Below are positions 54,699-63,930 of a stretch of 64,000 bases of DNA, in pieces. How positions within the stretch are numbered: the stretch's first letter is position 1; every line of letters begins with the position of its first letter. The notes beneath the pieces are model-generated. The model saw nothing but the letters and a program-made list of their open reading frames with translations. It had not been told where the DNA came from and made no database searches. The stretch spans positions 558,001 through 622,000 of the forward strand of contig NZ_JAUZDX010000001.1 in assembly GCF_030704685.1 (NCBI RefSeq), written 5' to 3'. The translations under genes and the position numbers were made by a program. The DNA is from Acidovorax sp. A1169. Lineage in GTDB: Bacteria; Pseudomonadota; Gammaproteobacteria; Burkholderiales; Burkholderiaceae_C.

Positions 54699-56979
54699 AG
54701 CATGCCTGTGGTGGCGCCGTCTGGCGCTGGCCTTGGCGGCCGCAGTGGCGCTGCCTGCCCACGCCATCCCCACCTTCACCGAGGTGCGCCAGGACTTCAA
54801 ACCCTCCGACACCCTCGTCCTCTCGCAGGAAGGCGAGATCGTGCAGCGCCTGCGCACCGATGCCACGGTGCGCCGCGGCCAGTGGGTGCCGCTGGCCGAT
54901 GTATCGCCTGCGTTGCGCGCGGCCCTGGTGCTCAGCGAGGACAAGCGTTTTTACGAACACAGCGGGGTGGACTGGCGCGCGGCATCGGCGGCGGCCTGGG
55001 GCAACCTGTGGAACCAGCGCACGCGCGGTGCCAGCACCATCACCATGCAGCTGGCCGGCCTGCTCGACGGCGACTGGCGCCAGGGGCCGGGCGGGCGCAG
55101 CGTGGTGCAAAAGCTCGGCCAGACTGTGGCTGCCCAGGTACTGGACCGCCGCTGGCGCAAGGACCAGGTGCTGGAGGCCTACCTCAACCTGGTGCCGTTT
55201 CGCAGCGAGCTGGTGGGCATCGATGCGCTGAGCCGCACCCTGTTCGGCAAGGCCCCCCACGGGCTCGATGACCGCGAGGCGGCCTTGGCGGCGGCGCTGG
55301 TGCGGGCCCCCAATGCCCGGCCTGCACTGGTGTCGCAGCGTGCCTGCGGCGTGCTGCGCGACCTGCAGCAGCGCCCCGGCCAGGCGGCGGTGCGCGTGGA
55401 TTGCGATGCGCTGGACCTGTTCGTCACCGCCGCCCTGCAGCGCCGGGCCTTCGACGCCAGCGAGGGCATTGCGCCCCATTTCGCCCGCTACCTGCTGCGC
55501 CAGCAGCAGGCCGCTGGCGACAAACCAGCCGCCGTGCCCGAGCGGGTCGCCAGCACGCTGCGCGCGCCGCTGCAGCGCTTTGCGGTGCAGACACTGGCGC
55601 AGCACCTGCGCGAGCTGCAGGGCCGCAACGTCGAAGACGGCGCGGTGCTGGTGCTCGACAACGCCACGGGCGCGGTGCTTGCGTGGGTGGGCTCATCGGG
55701 CCAGCTCAGCCAAGCCGGCGAGGTCGATGGCGTGCAGGCCCTGCGCCAGCCTGGCTCCACGCTCAAGCCCTTCCTGTACGCCCAGGCCATTGCCGAGCGG
55801 CGGCTAACGGCTGCGTCGTTAGTGGACGATTCGCCGGCCCACATCGCCACGGCCGGTGGCCTCTACATCCCCCAGAACTACGACCGCCAGTTCAAGGGCT
55901 GGGTCTCGGCGCGCACAGCGCTGGCGGCCTCGCTCAACGTGCCGGCCGTGCGCACCCTGGTCATGGTCACGCCCGATGCCTTCCACCGCCAGCTCGGCGC
56001 CCTGGGCCTGCCGCTGCGCGAAAGCGGCGACTACTTCGGCTACAGCCTGGCCCTGGGCAGTCCCGAGGTGCCGCTCTTGCACCTGACCAATGCGTTTCGC
56101 ACCCTGGCCAATGGCGGCAGCCGGGGCTCCGTGCGCGCCTGGCCCGCTCAGCCCGGCGCGGCGCCGGTGCGGGCCATCGATGCGGGCGCAGCCTTCATCG
56201 TGGGCGACATCCTGTCCGATGGCAATGCGCGCTCGCGCACCTTCGGCACCGACAGCGTGCTTGCCACCCGCTTCTGGTCGGCCGTGAAGACCGGCACCAG
56301 CAAGGACATGCGCGACAACTGGGCCGTGGGCTGGTCCGAGCGCTACACCGTGGGCGTTTGGGTCGGCAACGCCAGCGGCGCAGCCATGCACGACGTGAGC
56401 GGCACCAGCGGCGCGGCACCCATCTGGGCTGCGGTGATGGGTTTTCTGCATGCGCGCGAGCCCAGCCGCGCGCCCACTGCGCCCAAGGGCCTGGTGCACC
56501 AGCCGGTGCGCTTTGGCGCTCTGCCGCAGACAGCTGGCGTACCCACGCCCCTGGAGGCGGCGCGCGAGGAATGGTTCGTGCCGGGCACGCAGCAGGCGCT
56601 TTTCGCCATCGATTCTGCGGCCGGCGACGACGCGGTGGCCAGCCGGCCCGGCGCGAAGCCGCGCAAGGCAGGCCCCGTGCCCATGCAGGATGCCGCTTCG
56701 GACACCCCCCTAGCGCGCATCACGGCACCTGCCCCGGGCACCATCATCGCGCTCGACCCCGACATCCCGCCTGAACGCCAGCGCCTGCGCTTTGTGGCCA
56801 GCGGAGGGCGGGATCTGCGCTGGCGCATCGACGGGCGCGAAAGGGCGCGCGGTGCCGTCTGGGCATGGCTGCCCTGGCCTGGTCGCCACCAGCTTGAACT
56901 GGTGGACGCCCAGGGCAAGGTGCATGACACACTGCAGTTCGAAGTGCGCGGGGCGGGGGTGCGTGCGGCACAGCGGTAG
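54691..56979 (+). CDS. pbpC: Penicillin-binding protein 1C
   Basis: The 762-residue bifunctional peptidoglycan synthase has a short signal/anchor (ALALAAAVALPAHA). A family-51 glycosyltransferase follows, with catalytic Glu83 in LSEDKRFYEHSGVDW and RGASTITMQLAGLL. The transpeptidase domain has Ser356 in PGSTLKPF, SLN in LAASLNVPA and KTGTS at 533-537. A C-terminal BiPBP_C domain (from about 670) ends the protein. PBP1C and the macroglobulin are a known gene pair thought to repair the wall after protease or lysozyme attack. GTG 54691 is chosen because GGGAG lies seven bases upstream; TTG 54673 is the alternative. Confidence 0.93.
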   Translation: MREACLWWRRLALALAAAVALPAHAIPTFTEVRQDFKPSDTLVLSQEGEIVQRLRTDATVRRGQWVPLADVSPALRAALVLSEDKRFYEHSGVDWRAASAAAWGNLWNQRTRGASTITMQLAGLLDGDWRQGPGGRSVVQKLGQTVAAQVLDRRWRKDQVLEAYLNLVPFRSELVGIDALSRTLFGKAPHGLDDREAALAAALVRAPNARPALVSQRACGVLRDLQQRPGQAAVRVDCDALDLFVTAALQRRAFDASEGIAPHFARYLLRQQQAAGDKPAAVPERVASTLRAPLQRFAVQTLAQHLRELQGRNVEDGAVLVLDNATGAVLAWVGSSGQLSQAGEVDGVQALRQPGSTLKPFLYAQAIAERRLTAASLVDDSPAHIATAGGLYIPQNYDRQFKGWVSARTALAASLNVPAVRTLVMVTPDAFHRQLGALGLPLRESGDYFGYSLALGSPEVPLLHLTNAFRTLANGGSRGSVRAWPAQPGAAPVRAIDAGAAFIVGDILSDGNARSRTFGTDSVLATRFWSAVKTGTSKDMRDNWAVGWSERYTVGVWVGNASGAAMHDVSGTSGAAPIWAAVMGFLHAREPSRAPTAPKGLVHQPVRFGALPQTAGVPTPLEAAREEWFVPGTQQALFAIDSAAGDDAVASRPGAKPRKAGPVPMQDAASDTPLARITAPAPGTIIALDPDIPPERQRLRFVASGGRDLRWRIDGRERARGAVWAWLPWPGRHQLELVDAQGKVHDTLQFEVRGAGVRAAQR

Positions 56980-57103
56980 GAACCTGCAGATAAGTGCCTA
57001 CAAAGCCGCCTCTTTCATGCCATTGCCAAAGGGGGGGCGACGTTACACTGTGTTGCAAATAACCGGGTCTGCATGATGCTCGCCCCGCAACGCACGCTTG
57101 TCC

Positions 57104-59383
57104 ATGCATTTTTCCCGCCAGTTTTTCTCCCATAGGCTGATCTGGCTGGCGCTGCTGGTGTCCCTGGGCATCGGCCTGCTGTTTGCCCGCACGATCTCGA
57201 CCATGCGGGAAGACGGCTGGGACTATGCAAGTCGCACCAATGCCAACCTGGCCAGCACGCTGGAGCGCAGCATTGGCGGCACTCTCAGATCGCTCGACGA
57301 GTCGCTCAAGGGCGTGGTGGCAGGGCTGGAGCGCTCGGAGGTGATGTCCCTGCCGCCGGAGATACGCAACGGTGTGCTGTTCGACAACTCTCTGCAGGTG
57401 CCGGGCTCGGGATCGGTACTGGTGGTCGATGACCGGGGCGACGTGGTGCTTGACTCTTCCACCCTGAGGCCACGCCAGGCCAATTTTGCCGACCGGGACT
57501 ATTTCCTCGCATTCTCCAAAGGCAGCCATCAGGGGTTGCACGTGGGCCGCCCCGTGCCCTCGCGCATCACCGGCTTGTACATTCTTCCGTTGACAAGGGC
57601 CTACCACCGCCCAGACGGTTCCTTCGCAGGGGTGGTGGTCGGAGCCATCCGCCTGAGCTACTTCGACGGGTTGTTCGGCTCGCTTGACCTGGGGGCCGGC
57701 AGCCGGGTGGACCTGTACCGAACCGATGGGCTGCTGATCTCGCGTTTTCCGCCGGACCAGGCCGACGTGAATACCTCCATTGCTGGCACGGCCGCCCTGG
57801 CACGGCTGCAGGCTGCGGCGGTGGGCATCGACGCGGTCGATGCGGCGGGCGCCGACGGAACGCGCCAGCTGCACGCCTGGAAGCATGCAGGGGCCTACCC
57901 GCTGATCGTGAACGTGGCGCAGTCGAGCGACACCGTCCTGGCCAAATGGCACCGCAGCGCCTGGGTGATCGGGGTGTTCACGGCACTGCTGATGGCCGGC
58001 TGCGTGGGGCTGGCCATGCTCTTCGTGCGCGAACTGCTGCGCCGCCAGGCCGTGAGCGCCGAGCTGCGCCTGGCCGAACGCGACCGCCAGACCATCCTCG
58101 ATAATCTGCCCTCGCTGGTGAGCTATTGGGATGCAGACCTGAACAACCGCTTTGCCAACAGCGCCTATGACACCTGGTTCGGCATGCCCGCCGAACAGTT
58201 GCGCGGCAGGCACTGCCGCGAGGTGCTGGGTCCTTCTCTGTACGCCATGTGCGAACCCTTCCTGCGCAGCGCGCTGCGCGGCGAGCGCCAGCTTTTCGAG
58301 TGCACCATGGTCGACAAGGCCGCGGTGCTGCGCCATGCCATCGTCTCCTACGTGCCCGACATGGACGGCGGCGTCGTGCGCGGCGTTTTCTCGCAGACCA
58401 CCGACATCACCGACCGCAAGCGCATGGAGGAGCAGCTGTTCGAGGAGAAGGAACGCATCCGCCTGACGCTGCAGTCCATTGGCGACGCAGTGATCTGCAC
58501 CGACGCGCAGGGCTCTATCACCTACCTGAACCCCGTGGCCGAGCGGCTCACCGGCTGGCAGGCCTTTGACGCCGCCGGCAGCCAGGTCGACGCCGTGGTC
58601 TGCCTGCACGATCCCGCCACCGGCATGCCCATGCCCAGTCCGCTGCGCCAGGCCATCCAGGGCGTGGCTCAGGAGGTGTCGGTGCGCGGCGTGGTGCACC
58701 ACCGCACTTCGAGCCAGCGTTTCGACGTGCAGGAAACCGCCAGTCCCATCACCGACCGCCACGGCGCGGTGACCGGTGCGGTGGCCGTGCTGCGGGACGT
58801 GACCGAGGCGGTGGCCATGCAGGCGCGCATGGCCCACCTGGCGCAGTACGATGCACTGACCGACCTGCCCAACCGCCTGCTGTTGCAGGACCGGGCCCAG
58901 TTGGCGATTGCGCACGCGCGGCGCGACGGCCGCAGCCTGGCCGTGATGTACATCGACCTCGACGGCTTCAAGGGCGTCAACGACCGCCTGGGGCATGACA
59001 TGGGCGACCGGCTGCTGGTCCAGTTCGCCCAGCGCCTCAAAGGCGCGGTGCGCGAGTCGGACACGGTATGCCGCCAAGGCGGCGATGAGTTTGTGGTACT
59101 GCTGCCGGGCCTGGAGGATCTGGAGGGCGCCTGCAGCGTAGCGCGCAAGATCCTGGCGACGGCGGCCACCCCATTCGACCTCGCAGGCGAGCCTCTGTCC
59201 ATCGGACTGAGTGGCGGCATCGCCGTGTTTCCAGCGCATGGCAACACTTTCGAAGAGCTCACGCAGCACGCCGACGCCGCCATGTACGCCGCCAAGCGCA
59301 GCGGGCGCCTGCAGTTCATGCTGTACGCGGGCCCCGGGGCCGCACCGCGGGTGATCAAGCCACTGGTGTCCGAGCCGGGTTGA
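57104..59383 (+). CDS. Diguanylate cyclase with dCache-like and two PAS domains
   Basis: The 759-residue membrane protein has helix 1 near residues 11-30, a periplasmic dCache-like domain (about 35-275, with ADRDYFLAFSKGSHQGLHVG and LTRAYHRPDGSFAGVVVG), and helix 2 near 285-310. Two PAS domains follow (about 330-440 and 450-575). The GGDEF domain has AQYDALTDLPNRLLLQDR and GGDEF near residue 659. RESD five residues earlier is the feedback inhibition site. No EAL domain follows, so it is a cyclase only. ATG 57104 is used; TTG two codons upstream is possible. Signal unknown. Confidence 0.92.
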   Translation: MHFSRQFFSHRLIWLALLVSLGIGLLFARTISTMREDGWDYASRTNANLASTLERSIGGTLRSLDESLKGVVAGLERSEVMSLPPEIRNGVLFDNSLQVPGSGSVLVVDDRGDVVLDSSTLRPRQANFADRDYFLAFSKGSHQGLHVGRPVPSRITGLYILPLTRAYHRPDGSFAGVVVGAIRLSYFDGLFGSLDLGAGSRVDLYRTDGLLISRFPPDQADVNTSIAGTAALARLQAAAVGIDAVDAAGADGTRQLHAWKHAGAYPLIVNVAQSSDTVLAKWHRSAWVIGVFTALLMAGCVGLAMLFVRELLRRQAVSAELRLAERDRQTILDNLPSLVSYWDADLNNRFANSAYDTWFGMPAEQLRGRHCREVLGPSLYAMCEPFLRSALRGERQLFECTMVDKAAVLRHAIVSYVPDMDGGVVRGVFSQTTDITDRKRMEEQLFEEKERIRLTLQSIGDAVICTDAQGSITYLNPVAERLTGWQAFDAAGSQVDAVVCLHDPATGMPMPSPLRQAIQGVAQEVSVRGVVHHRTSSQRFDVQETASPITDRHGAVTGAVAVLRDVTEAVAMQARMAHLAQYDALTDLPNRLLLQDRAQLAIAHARRDGRSLAVMYIDLDGFKGVNDRLGHDMGDRLLVQFAQRLKGAVRESDTVCRQGGDEFVVLLPGLEDLEGACSVARKILATAATPFDLAGEPLSIGLSGGIAVFPAHGNTFEELTQHADAAMYAAKRSGRLQFMLYAGPGAAPRVIKPLVSEPG

Positions 59384-59471
59384 CGCGCTCGCGCGTTGCC
59401 GGGGCCTGCGCAGCGCAGCGGGCGCCCTGCGTCTATGCTCGGCGGTTCTGTCCGCTTTTTCCTCGCCTCCC

Positions 59472-60332
59472 ATGCATGCGCTCGCCCCGGTGTTGTTCGT
59501 CCTGATCTGGTCCACGGGCTTTCTTGCAGGGCGCGGCGTGGCAAGCCATGCAGACCCTTTCTGGTTCCTGGCATTGCGCTTTGCCTGTGTGGCCGTTGCC
59601 TTCATCGGTGCGGCACTCTGGGTGCGAGCCGCCTGGCCCAAGGGGGCGCGGCGTATCGCCATGCACCTGCTGGCCGGCGCGCTCATGAGCGGGCTGTATC
59701 TGGGGCCCAGTTGGTGGGCCATGTCGCAAGGCATGGCGGCCGGCATCATGTCGCTCATCGGTGCGCTGCAGCCGCTGTTCACTGCGCTGCTGGCCGTGGC
59801 GGTGCTCGGCAAGCGCCTGTCGCTCACCACCTGGGCCGGGTTGGCGCTGGGTTTTGGCGGTGTGGGTATGGTGCTGCTGCCGCGCCTGCAGGCGGCCGAC
59901 TCCAGCGCCTTGTCGCTGCCCGTGGCGCTGGTCGCGGCGGGCAGCATCTTCTCGCTCACCGTGGGCTCCATGGTACAGAAATCACCCCTGGCTGCGGGCG
60001 ACGACCTGCGCAGTGCCAGTGCCGTGCAGAACATCGGTGCCGTGGCGGTGCTGCTGGCCATGGCCTTCAGCGTGGGCCAGCCGCACTGGGACAATTCGAC
60101 CGCGCTTTGGGGCTACCTGGCGTTCTCGGTGCTGGTGCTGTCCATCGGCGGGGCCACGCTGCTCATCTGGCTCATGCGCCGGGGCGAGGCCACGCGCACC
60201 ACCGCGCTGCTGCTGGCCGTGCCGCCGCTGTCGGCGCTGCAGGCCTGGCTCATCTTCGGCGAGACGCTCTCGGCCATCCAGCTCGTGGGCTTTGTGGTGG
60301 CCATTGCTGGCGTGGCACTCGCGCGGCGGTGA
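59472..60332 (+). CDS. EamA/DMT family transporter
   Basis: The 286-residue inner-membrane protein has ten predicted helices in two EamA repeats. The first repeat carries LFVLIWSTGFLAGRGVASHADPFWF and GIMSLIGALQPLFTALLAV; the second ends GETLSAIQLVGFVVAIAGVALAR. Members export metabolites such as amino acids or purines; the substrate is unknown. It reads in the same direction as the next gene with a 97-base gap. Confidence 0.9.
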   Translation: MHALAPVLFVLIWSTGFLAGRGVASHADPFWFLALRFACVAVAFIGAALWVRAAWPKGARRIAMHLLAGALMSGLYLGPSWWAMSQGMAAGIMSLIGALQPLFTALLAVAVLGKRLSLTTWAGLALGFGGVGMVLLPRLQAADSSALSLPVALVAAGSIFSLTVGSMVQKSPLAAGDDLRSASAVQNIGAVAVLLAMAFSVGQPHWDNSTALWGYLAFSVLVLSIGGATLLIWLMRRGEATRTTALLLAVPPLSALQAWLIFGETLSAIQLVGFVVAIAGVALARR

Positions 60333-60429
60333 GCCGCCATGCAAAAATTTCAATGCACGCGCAAAAGCCTTCATGCCGCCCCGGCCGCGGCGGGGCTACG
60401 ATGCGCTGCATCCATAACAAGGGGACCCC

Positions 60430-61593
60430 GTGCCTGACCTGTCCAAAATCACCTGCATCGAAGACCTGCGCGTGGTCGCCCAGCGCCGCGTGCCGCGCAT
60501 GTTCTATGACTATGCCGATTCAGGTTCGTACACCGAAGGCACCTACCGCGCCAACACGGCCGACTTCCAGGGCATCAAGCTGCGCCAGCGCGTGGCCGTC
60601 AACATGGAAGGGCGCAGCACCCGCACCACCCTGCTCGGCCAGGACGTGGCCATGCCCGTGGCCATCGCGCCCACGGGCCTCACGGGCATGCAGCATGCCG
60701 ATGGCGAGATCCTGGGTGCGCGCGCGGCCAAGGCCTTCGGCATCCCGTTCACGCTGTCCACCATGAGCATCTGCTCGCTCGAAGACATTGCCGAGAACAC
60801 CGGCCGCCACCCCTTCTGGTTCCAGGTCTACGTGATGCGCGACCGCGACTTCATCGAGCGCCTGATCGATCGTGCCAAGGCCGCCAACTGCTCGGCGCTG
60901 CAGCTCACGCTCGACCTGCAGATCCTGGGCCAGCGCCACAAGGACATCAAGAACGGACTGTCCACCCCGCCCAAGCCAACCCTGCGCAACCTCATCAACC
61001 TGGCCACCAAGCCGCAGTGGTGCATGGGCATGCTGGGCACCAAGCGGCGCACCTTCGGCAACATCGTCGGCCATGCCAAGGGCGTGGGCGACCTGTCCTC
61101 GCTGTCCTCGTGGACGGCCGAGCAGTTTGATCCCCAACTCAACTGGGGCGACGTGGAGTGGATCAAGAAGCGCTGGGGTGGCAAACTGGTGCTCAAGGGC
61201 ATCATGGACGCCGAGGACGCGCGCTTGGCCGTGGACAGCGGGGCCGATGCGCTCATCGTCAGCAACCACGGCGGGCGCCAGCTCGACGGTGCGCCTTCAT
61301 CCATCGCCGCGCTGCCGGCCATCGCCCAGGCGGTCGGCAAGGACATCGAGGTCTGGATGGACGGCGGCATCCGCAGCGGGCAGGACGTGCTCAAGGCCCG
61401 CGCCCTGGGCGCGCAAGGCACGCTGATCGGCCGCAGCTTCCTCTACGGCCTGGGTGCCTTCGGCGAGGCCGGCGTGACCCGCGCGCTGCTGATCATCCAG
61501 AAGGAGCTCGATATCACCATGGCCTTCTGCGGCCATACCAACATCAACACCGTGGACCGGTCCATCCTGCTGCCGGGTACCTACCCCGTGTAG
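60430..61593 (+). CDS. lldD: FMN-dependent L-lactate dehydrogenase / alpha-hydroxyacid oxidase
   Basis: The 387-residue flavoenzyme oxidises L-lactate or related L-2-hydroxy acids and passes electrons to quinone or oxygen. It starts LSKITCIEDLRVVAQRRVPRMFYDYADSG. Conserved blocks are PVAIAPTGLTGM, FWFQVYVMRDRDF, LTLDLQILGQRHKD and the active-site SNHGGRQLDG with the catalytic His, then DGGIRSGQDVLKA and GRSFLYGLGAFGEAGV for FMN phosphate binding. GTG 60430 is the start, with AAGGGGA six bases upstream. The exact 2-hydroxyacid is not determined by sequence. Confidence 0.9.
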   Translation: MPDLSKITCIEDLRVVAQRRVPRMFYDYADSGSYTEGTYRANTADFQGIKLRQRVAVNMEGRSTRTTLLGQDVAMPVAIAPTGLTGMQHADGEILGARAAKAFGIPFTLSTMSICSLEDIAENTGRHPFWFQVYVMRDRDFIERLIDRAKAANCSALQLTLDLQILGQRHKDIKNGLSTPPKPTLRNLINLATKPQWCMGMLGTKRRTFGNIVGHAKGVGDLSSLSSWTAEQFDPQLNWGDVEWIKKRWGGKLVLKGIMDAEDARLAVDSGADALIVSNHGGRQLDGAPSSIAALPAIAQAVGKDIEVWMDGGIRSGQDVLKARALGAQGTLIGRSFLYGLGAFGEAGVTRALLIIQKELDITMAFCGHTNINTVDRSILLPGTYPV

Positions 61594-61688
61594 GTGCTGG
61601 GCAGGCAGTCCGGGCCTTCTCCTGCCTGGATGGCCGCCTTGCCGGTTGAAGTGGGCGGGACACCACGCCAGGGCGCTATAACCCATCG

Positions 61689-62618
61689 ATGACTCTTTCA
61701 TGGATGGCCTGGGCCTGGATTCCCCTCACCCTCTGGGCTGCGCTCGCGCAGACGGCGCGCAACGCGGCCCAGCGCTCGGTCACTGCCGAGCTGGGCACGC
61801 TGGCCGCCACGCTGGTGCGCTTTCTCTATGGGCTGCCGCTGGCCACGGCCTGGGTGGCGGGGCTTACCTTGGTAGGCGAAGGCTACCCGGTTCCCCATTT
61901 TTCACTGCCCTATGCAGCCTGGCTGGCCATGGGCGCGCTCACGCAGGTGGGGGCCACGGCCTTCCTGCTGCTGGCGATGAAGGAGCGCAATTTCGTGCTC
62001 GCCGTAGCCTATTCCAAGACCGAGGTGCTGCAGGTCGCGCTGTTCTCGGCCGTGCTGTTGCAGGAGTTGCCGGGCCCGCTGGCCTTTGGCGCCATGGCCG
62101 TCGCCACGCTGGGCGTGGTGCTGCTCTCGCTGCCTGCGGGCGGCTGGCGCACGCTGCGCGCCGGTGAGGGCGGCAGCAGCAAGCTGGTCGTCTACGGCCT
62201 GGCCTCGGGCGCATGCTTTGCGCTCGCCAGCGTGGGCTTTCGCGGGGCGTCACTGGCGCTGGGCGAGGGCGTGGCACCCTGGGTGGCTGGGGCCTGGGGC
62301 GTGTTCTGGGCGCAGCTGCTGCAAAGCGTGGTGCTGGGCGGCTGGCTGCTGGTGCGCCAGCCCGGCGTGGCCGGGGCGATTGCGCGCGCCTGGCGGTTGT
62401 CGGTGGTGGCGGGCTCCATGGGGGCGTTGGCCTCCATTGCCTGGTTCACGGCCTACGCCATGCGCCTGGCGTCGGACGTGCGCACGCTGGGCCTCGTCGA
62501 GGTGCTGTTCAGCTACCTGGTGTCGCGCCGCATGTTCCGCGAAAGCCTGTCGCGCAGCGAAGGCATCGGCCTGGCCCTGGTGCTGGCGGGGTTGGTGGGC
62601 ATCTGCGCCCAGTGGTAG
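61689..62618 (+). CDS. EamA family transporter, second copy
   Basis: The 309-residue membrane protein has ten predicted helices. It differs from the transporter at 59472: AQTARNAAQRSVTAELGTLAATLVRFLYGLP at the N terminus and LGLVEVLFSYLVSRRMFRESLSRSEGIG before the last helix are features of the EamA/YedA-like branch whose substrates are unknown. ATG 61689 has no strong ribosome binding site. It is convergent with the cytochrome gene, 12 bases apart. Confidence 0.87.
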   Translation: MTLSWMAWAWIPLTLWAALAQTARNAAQRSVTAELGTLAATLVRFLYGLPLATAWVAGLTLVGEGYPVPHFSLPYAAWLAMGALTQVGATAFLLLAMKERNFVLAVAYSKTEVLQVALFSAVLLQELPGPLAFGAMAVATLGVVLLSLPAGGWRTLRAGEGGSSKLVVYGLASGACFALASVGFRGASLALGEGVAPWVAGAWGVFWAQLLQSVVLGGWLLVRQPGVAGAIARAWRLSVVAGSMGALASIAWFTAYAMRLASDVRTLGLVEVLFSYLVSRRMFRESLSRSEGIGLALVLAGLVGICAQW

Positions 62619-62630
62619 CAGGGCGCCGTA

Positions 62631-63029
62631 TCAGGGGGCAGGCGCGGCCGTCAGCCGCCTGAGCGTGGCGAGGTAGGCCACCACATCTTCGCGCTCCTGC
62701 GCGTCGTCCAGGCTGTAGTCCATGGCCTGGCCCGGGATCAGGGCCTCGGGGTCGGTGAGCCAGGCCTTGAGTGTGGCCCGCGTCCACAGCAGCTTGCTGC
62801 TCTGCAGGGCGGGTGAATACTCGTAGTCCTTGAGGGCACCGGCCCGGCGTCCCACCACGCCCCGGTGGGCCGGGCCCTCGCGGTGCGCGTCCACGCTGTG
62901 GCAGCCCGCGCAGTGCTCCCTGTAGACTGCCCGCCCGCGCTCCACCGATTGGGCGGATGCGCTGGCGCTGGCCATCCACAGCACGCTGGCGGCCAAAGCC
63001 GCGATCACCCCTTTCGCATCACGCCGCAT
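62631..63029 (-). CDS. Class I cytochrome c
   Basis: The 132-residue periplasmic electron carrier has a signal peptide ending ASASAQ. The haem attachment site CAGCH is at residues 40-44 and the probable sixth haem ligand is Met103 in IPGQAMDYSL, with GPAHRGVVGRRAG between them, as in small soluble cytochromes c. It may accept electrons from the lactate dehydrogenase region, but a separate strand and promoter make that only a guess. Confidence 0.9.
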   Translation of the reverse strand: MRRDAKGVIAALAASVLWMASASASAQSVERGRAVYREHCAGCHSVDAHREGPAHRGVVGRRAGALKDYEYSPALQSSKLLWTRATLKAWLTDPEALIPGQAMDYSLDDAQEREDVVAYLATLRRLTAAPAP

Positions 63030-63345
63030 GGCTGCGTCCCTGCCAGATGCCGGGGTATGGCGTGATGGGGGCGTGGGAGTTCGGTGGGATGCTGTTGTTC
63101 ATGAGGCCAAGCGGATCGAATGGAGAGAAGGGGGCGGCGGCTGCAAGGCTCCGCCCTTTGCCTTGCCCGCTCTATACGCAACAGGCCTCCCTTTGGATGC
63201 AGCCAGAGTGCGCTGTTCGCATGGTGGCGCTTTTGCGGGGGCGCAAAGGCCCGCCAGTGCATCCAGACGCCGGTTTGTGGCGTATCCACAGCAGACCACC
63301 TGGAACTTCCTCCGTGACTTCGGGCCTTTCCCACACAATCGGCGC
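63030..63345. other. Divergent intergenic region between cytochrome c and sigma factor genes
   Basis: A 316-base gap with no recognisable gene; a plus-strand frame enters it in phase with the sigma factor but its translation is unlike the family. It should carry the promoters of both flanking genes. GGAACTT (63302-63308) resembles an ECF-type -35 element and CACAAT (63334-63339) a sigma-70 -10 box. Confidence 0.4.
63334..63339 (+). promoter_or_regulatory. -10 box of the sigma factor gene, leaderless geometry
   Basis: CACAAT ends six bases before ATG 63346, as at the uvrD-like gene. No ribosome binding site lies in the gap. Confidence 0.45.
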
Positions 63346-63921
63346 ATGAGCACCCTCACCCCAGACAGTGAACTGATGTACCTCCTTGACCGCATCGCCG
63401 CGCAGGACGACTCCGCGCTGAAAGCCTTGTACGAGAGCACCTCGTCCAAGCTGTTCGGCCTGGCGTTGCGCATCGTGCGCCACCGCGACGTGGCGGAAGA
63501 TGTGCTGCAGGAAGCATTTTTGAGCATCTGGCGCGGGGCGGGCAACTACCGCGCATCGCTGAGCCCGCCCATGGCCTGGATGGGGCTGATCGTGCGCAGC
63601 CGGGCCCTGGACGCCCTGCGCAAGCGCAGCTCCGAGCGCAGCGACCTCACCAATGAGTTCGACGACGAGATGGAGCAGACCCTGGAAGGCGATTCGCCCA
63701 ACCCCATGGACGTGACTCAGGCCAGCGAGCAAGCCTTTGCACTGCACCAGTGCCTGGGCAAGCTCGAACACAAGCAGCGCGAGGTGGTGAGCCTGGCCTA
63801 TCTGCGCGACCAGAGCCACAGCGAACTGGCCGAGCAGCTGCAACTGCCCCTGGGCACTGTGAAGAGCTGGATCCGGCGTGGCCTGGAGCAGTTGCGCCAG
63901 TGCATGTCCCGTTACATCTGA
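63346..63921 (+). CDS. ECF RNA polymerase sigma factor
   Basis: The 191-residue protein has sigma region 2 (ALKALYESTSSKLFGLALRI, HRDVAEDVLQEAFLSIWRG, MAWMGLIVRSRALDALRKRS) and region 4 (LEHKQREVVSLAYLRDQSHSELAEQLQLPLGTVKSWIRRGLEQLR), with an acidic linker between. It is closest in style to the SigK/RpoE-like group paired with RskA-type anti-sigma factors. The next gene, nine bases downstream, looks like such an anti-sigma factor, so activity is probably held in check by that protein. ATG 63346 is chosen over upstream frames because of domain start and the -10 position. Confidence 0.92.
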   Translation: MSTLTPDSELMYLLDRIAAQDDSALKALYESTSSKLFGLALRIVRHRDVAEDVLQEAFLSIWRGAGNYRASLSPPMAWMGLIVRSRALDALRKRSSERSDLTNEFDDEMEQTLEGDSPNPMDVTQASEQAFALHQCLGKLEHKQREVVSLAYLRDQSHSELAEQLQLPLGTVKSWIRRGLEQLRQCMSRYI

Positions 63922-63930
63922 GGGGGCACC

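Noticed and set aside
56744-60094. 1116-residue minus-strand frame
   Set aside because: It spans PBP1C, the cyclase and a transporter gene, all clearly coded on the plus strand.
63028-63345. N-terminal extension of the sigma factor frame
   Set aside because: The extension is in frame but its translation is unlike the family, and a -10 box lies just before ATG 63346.
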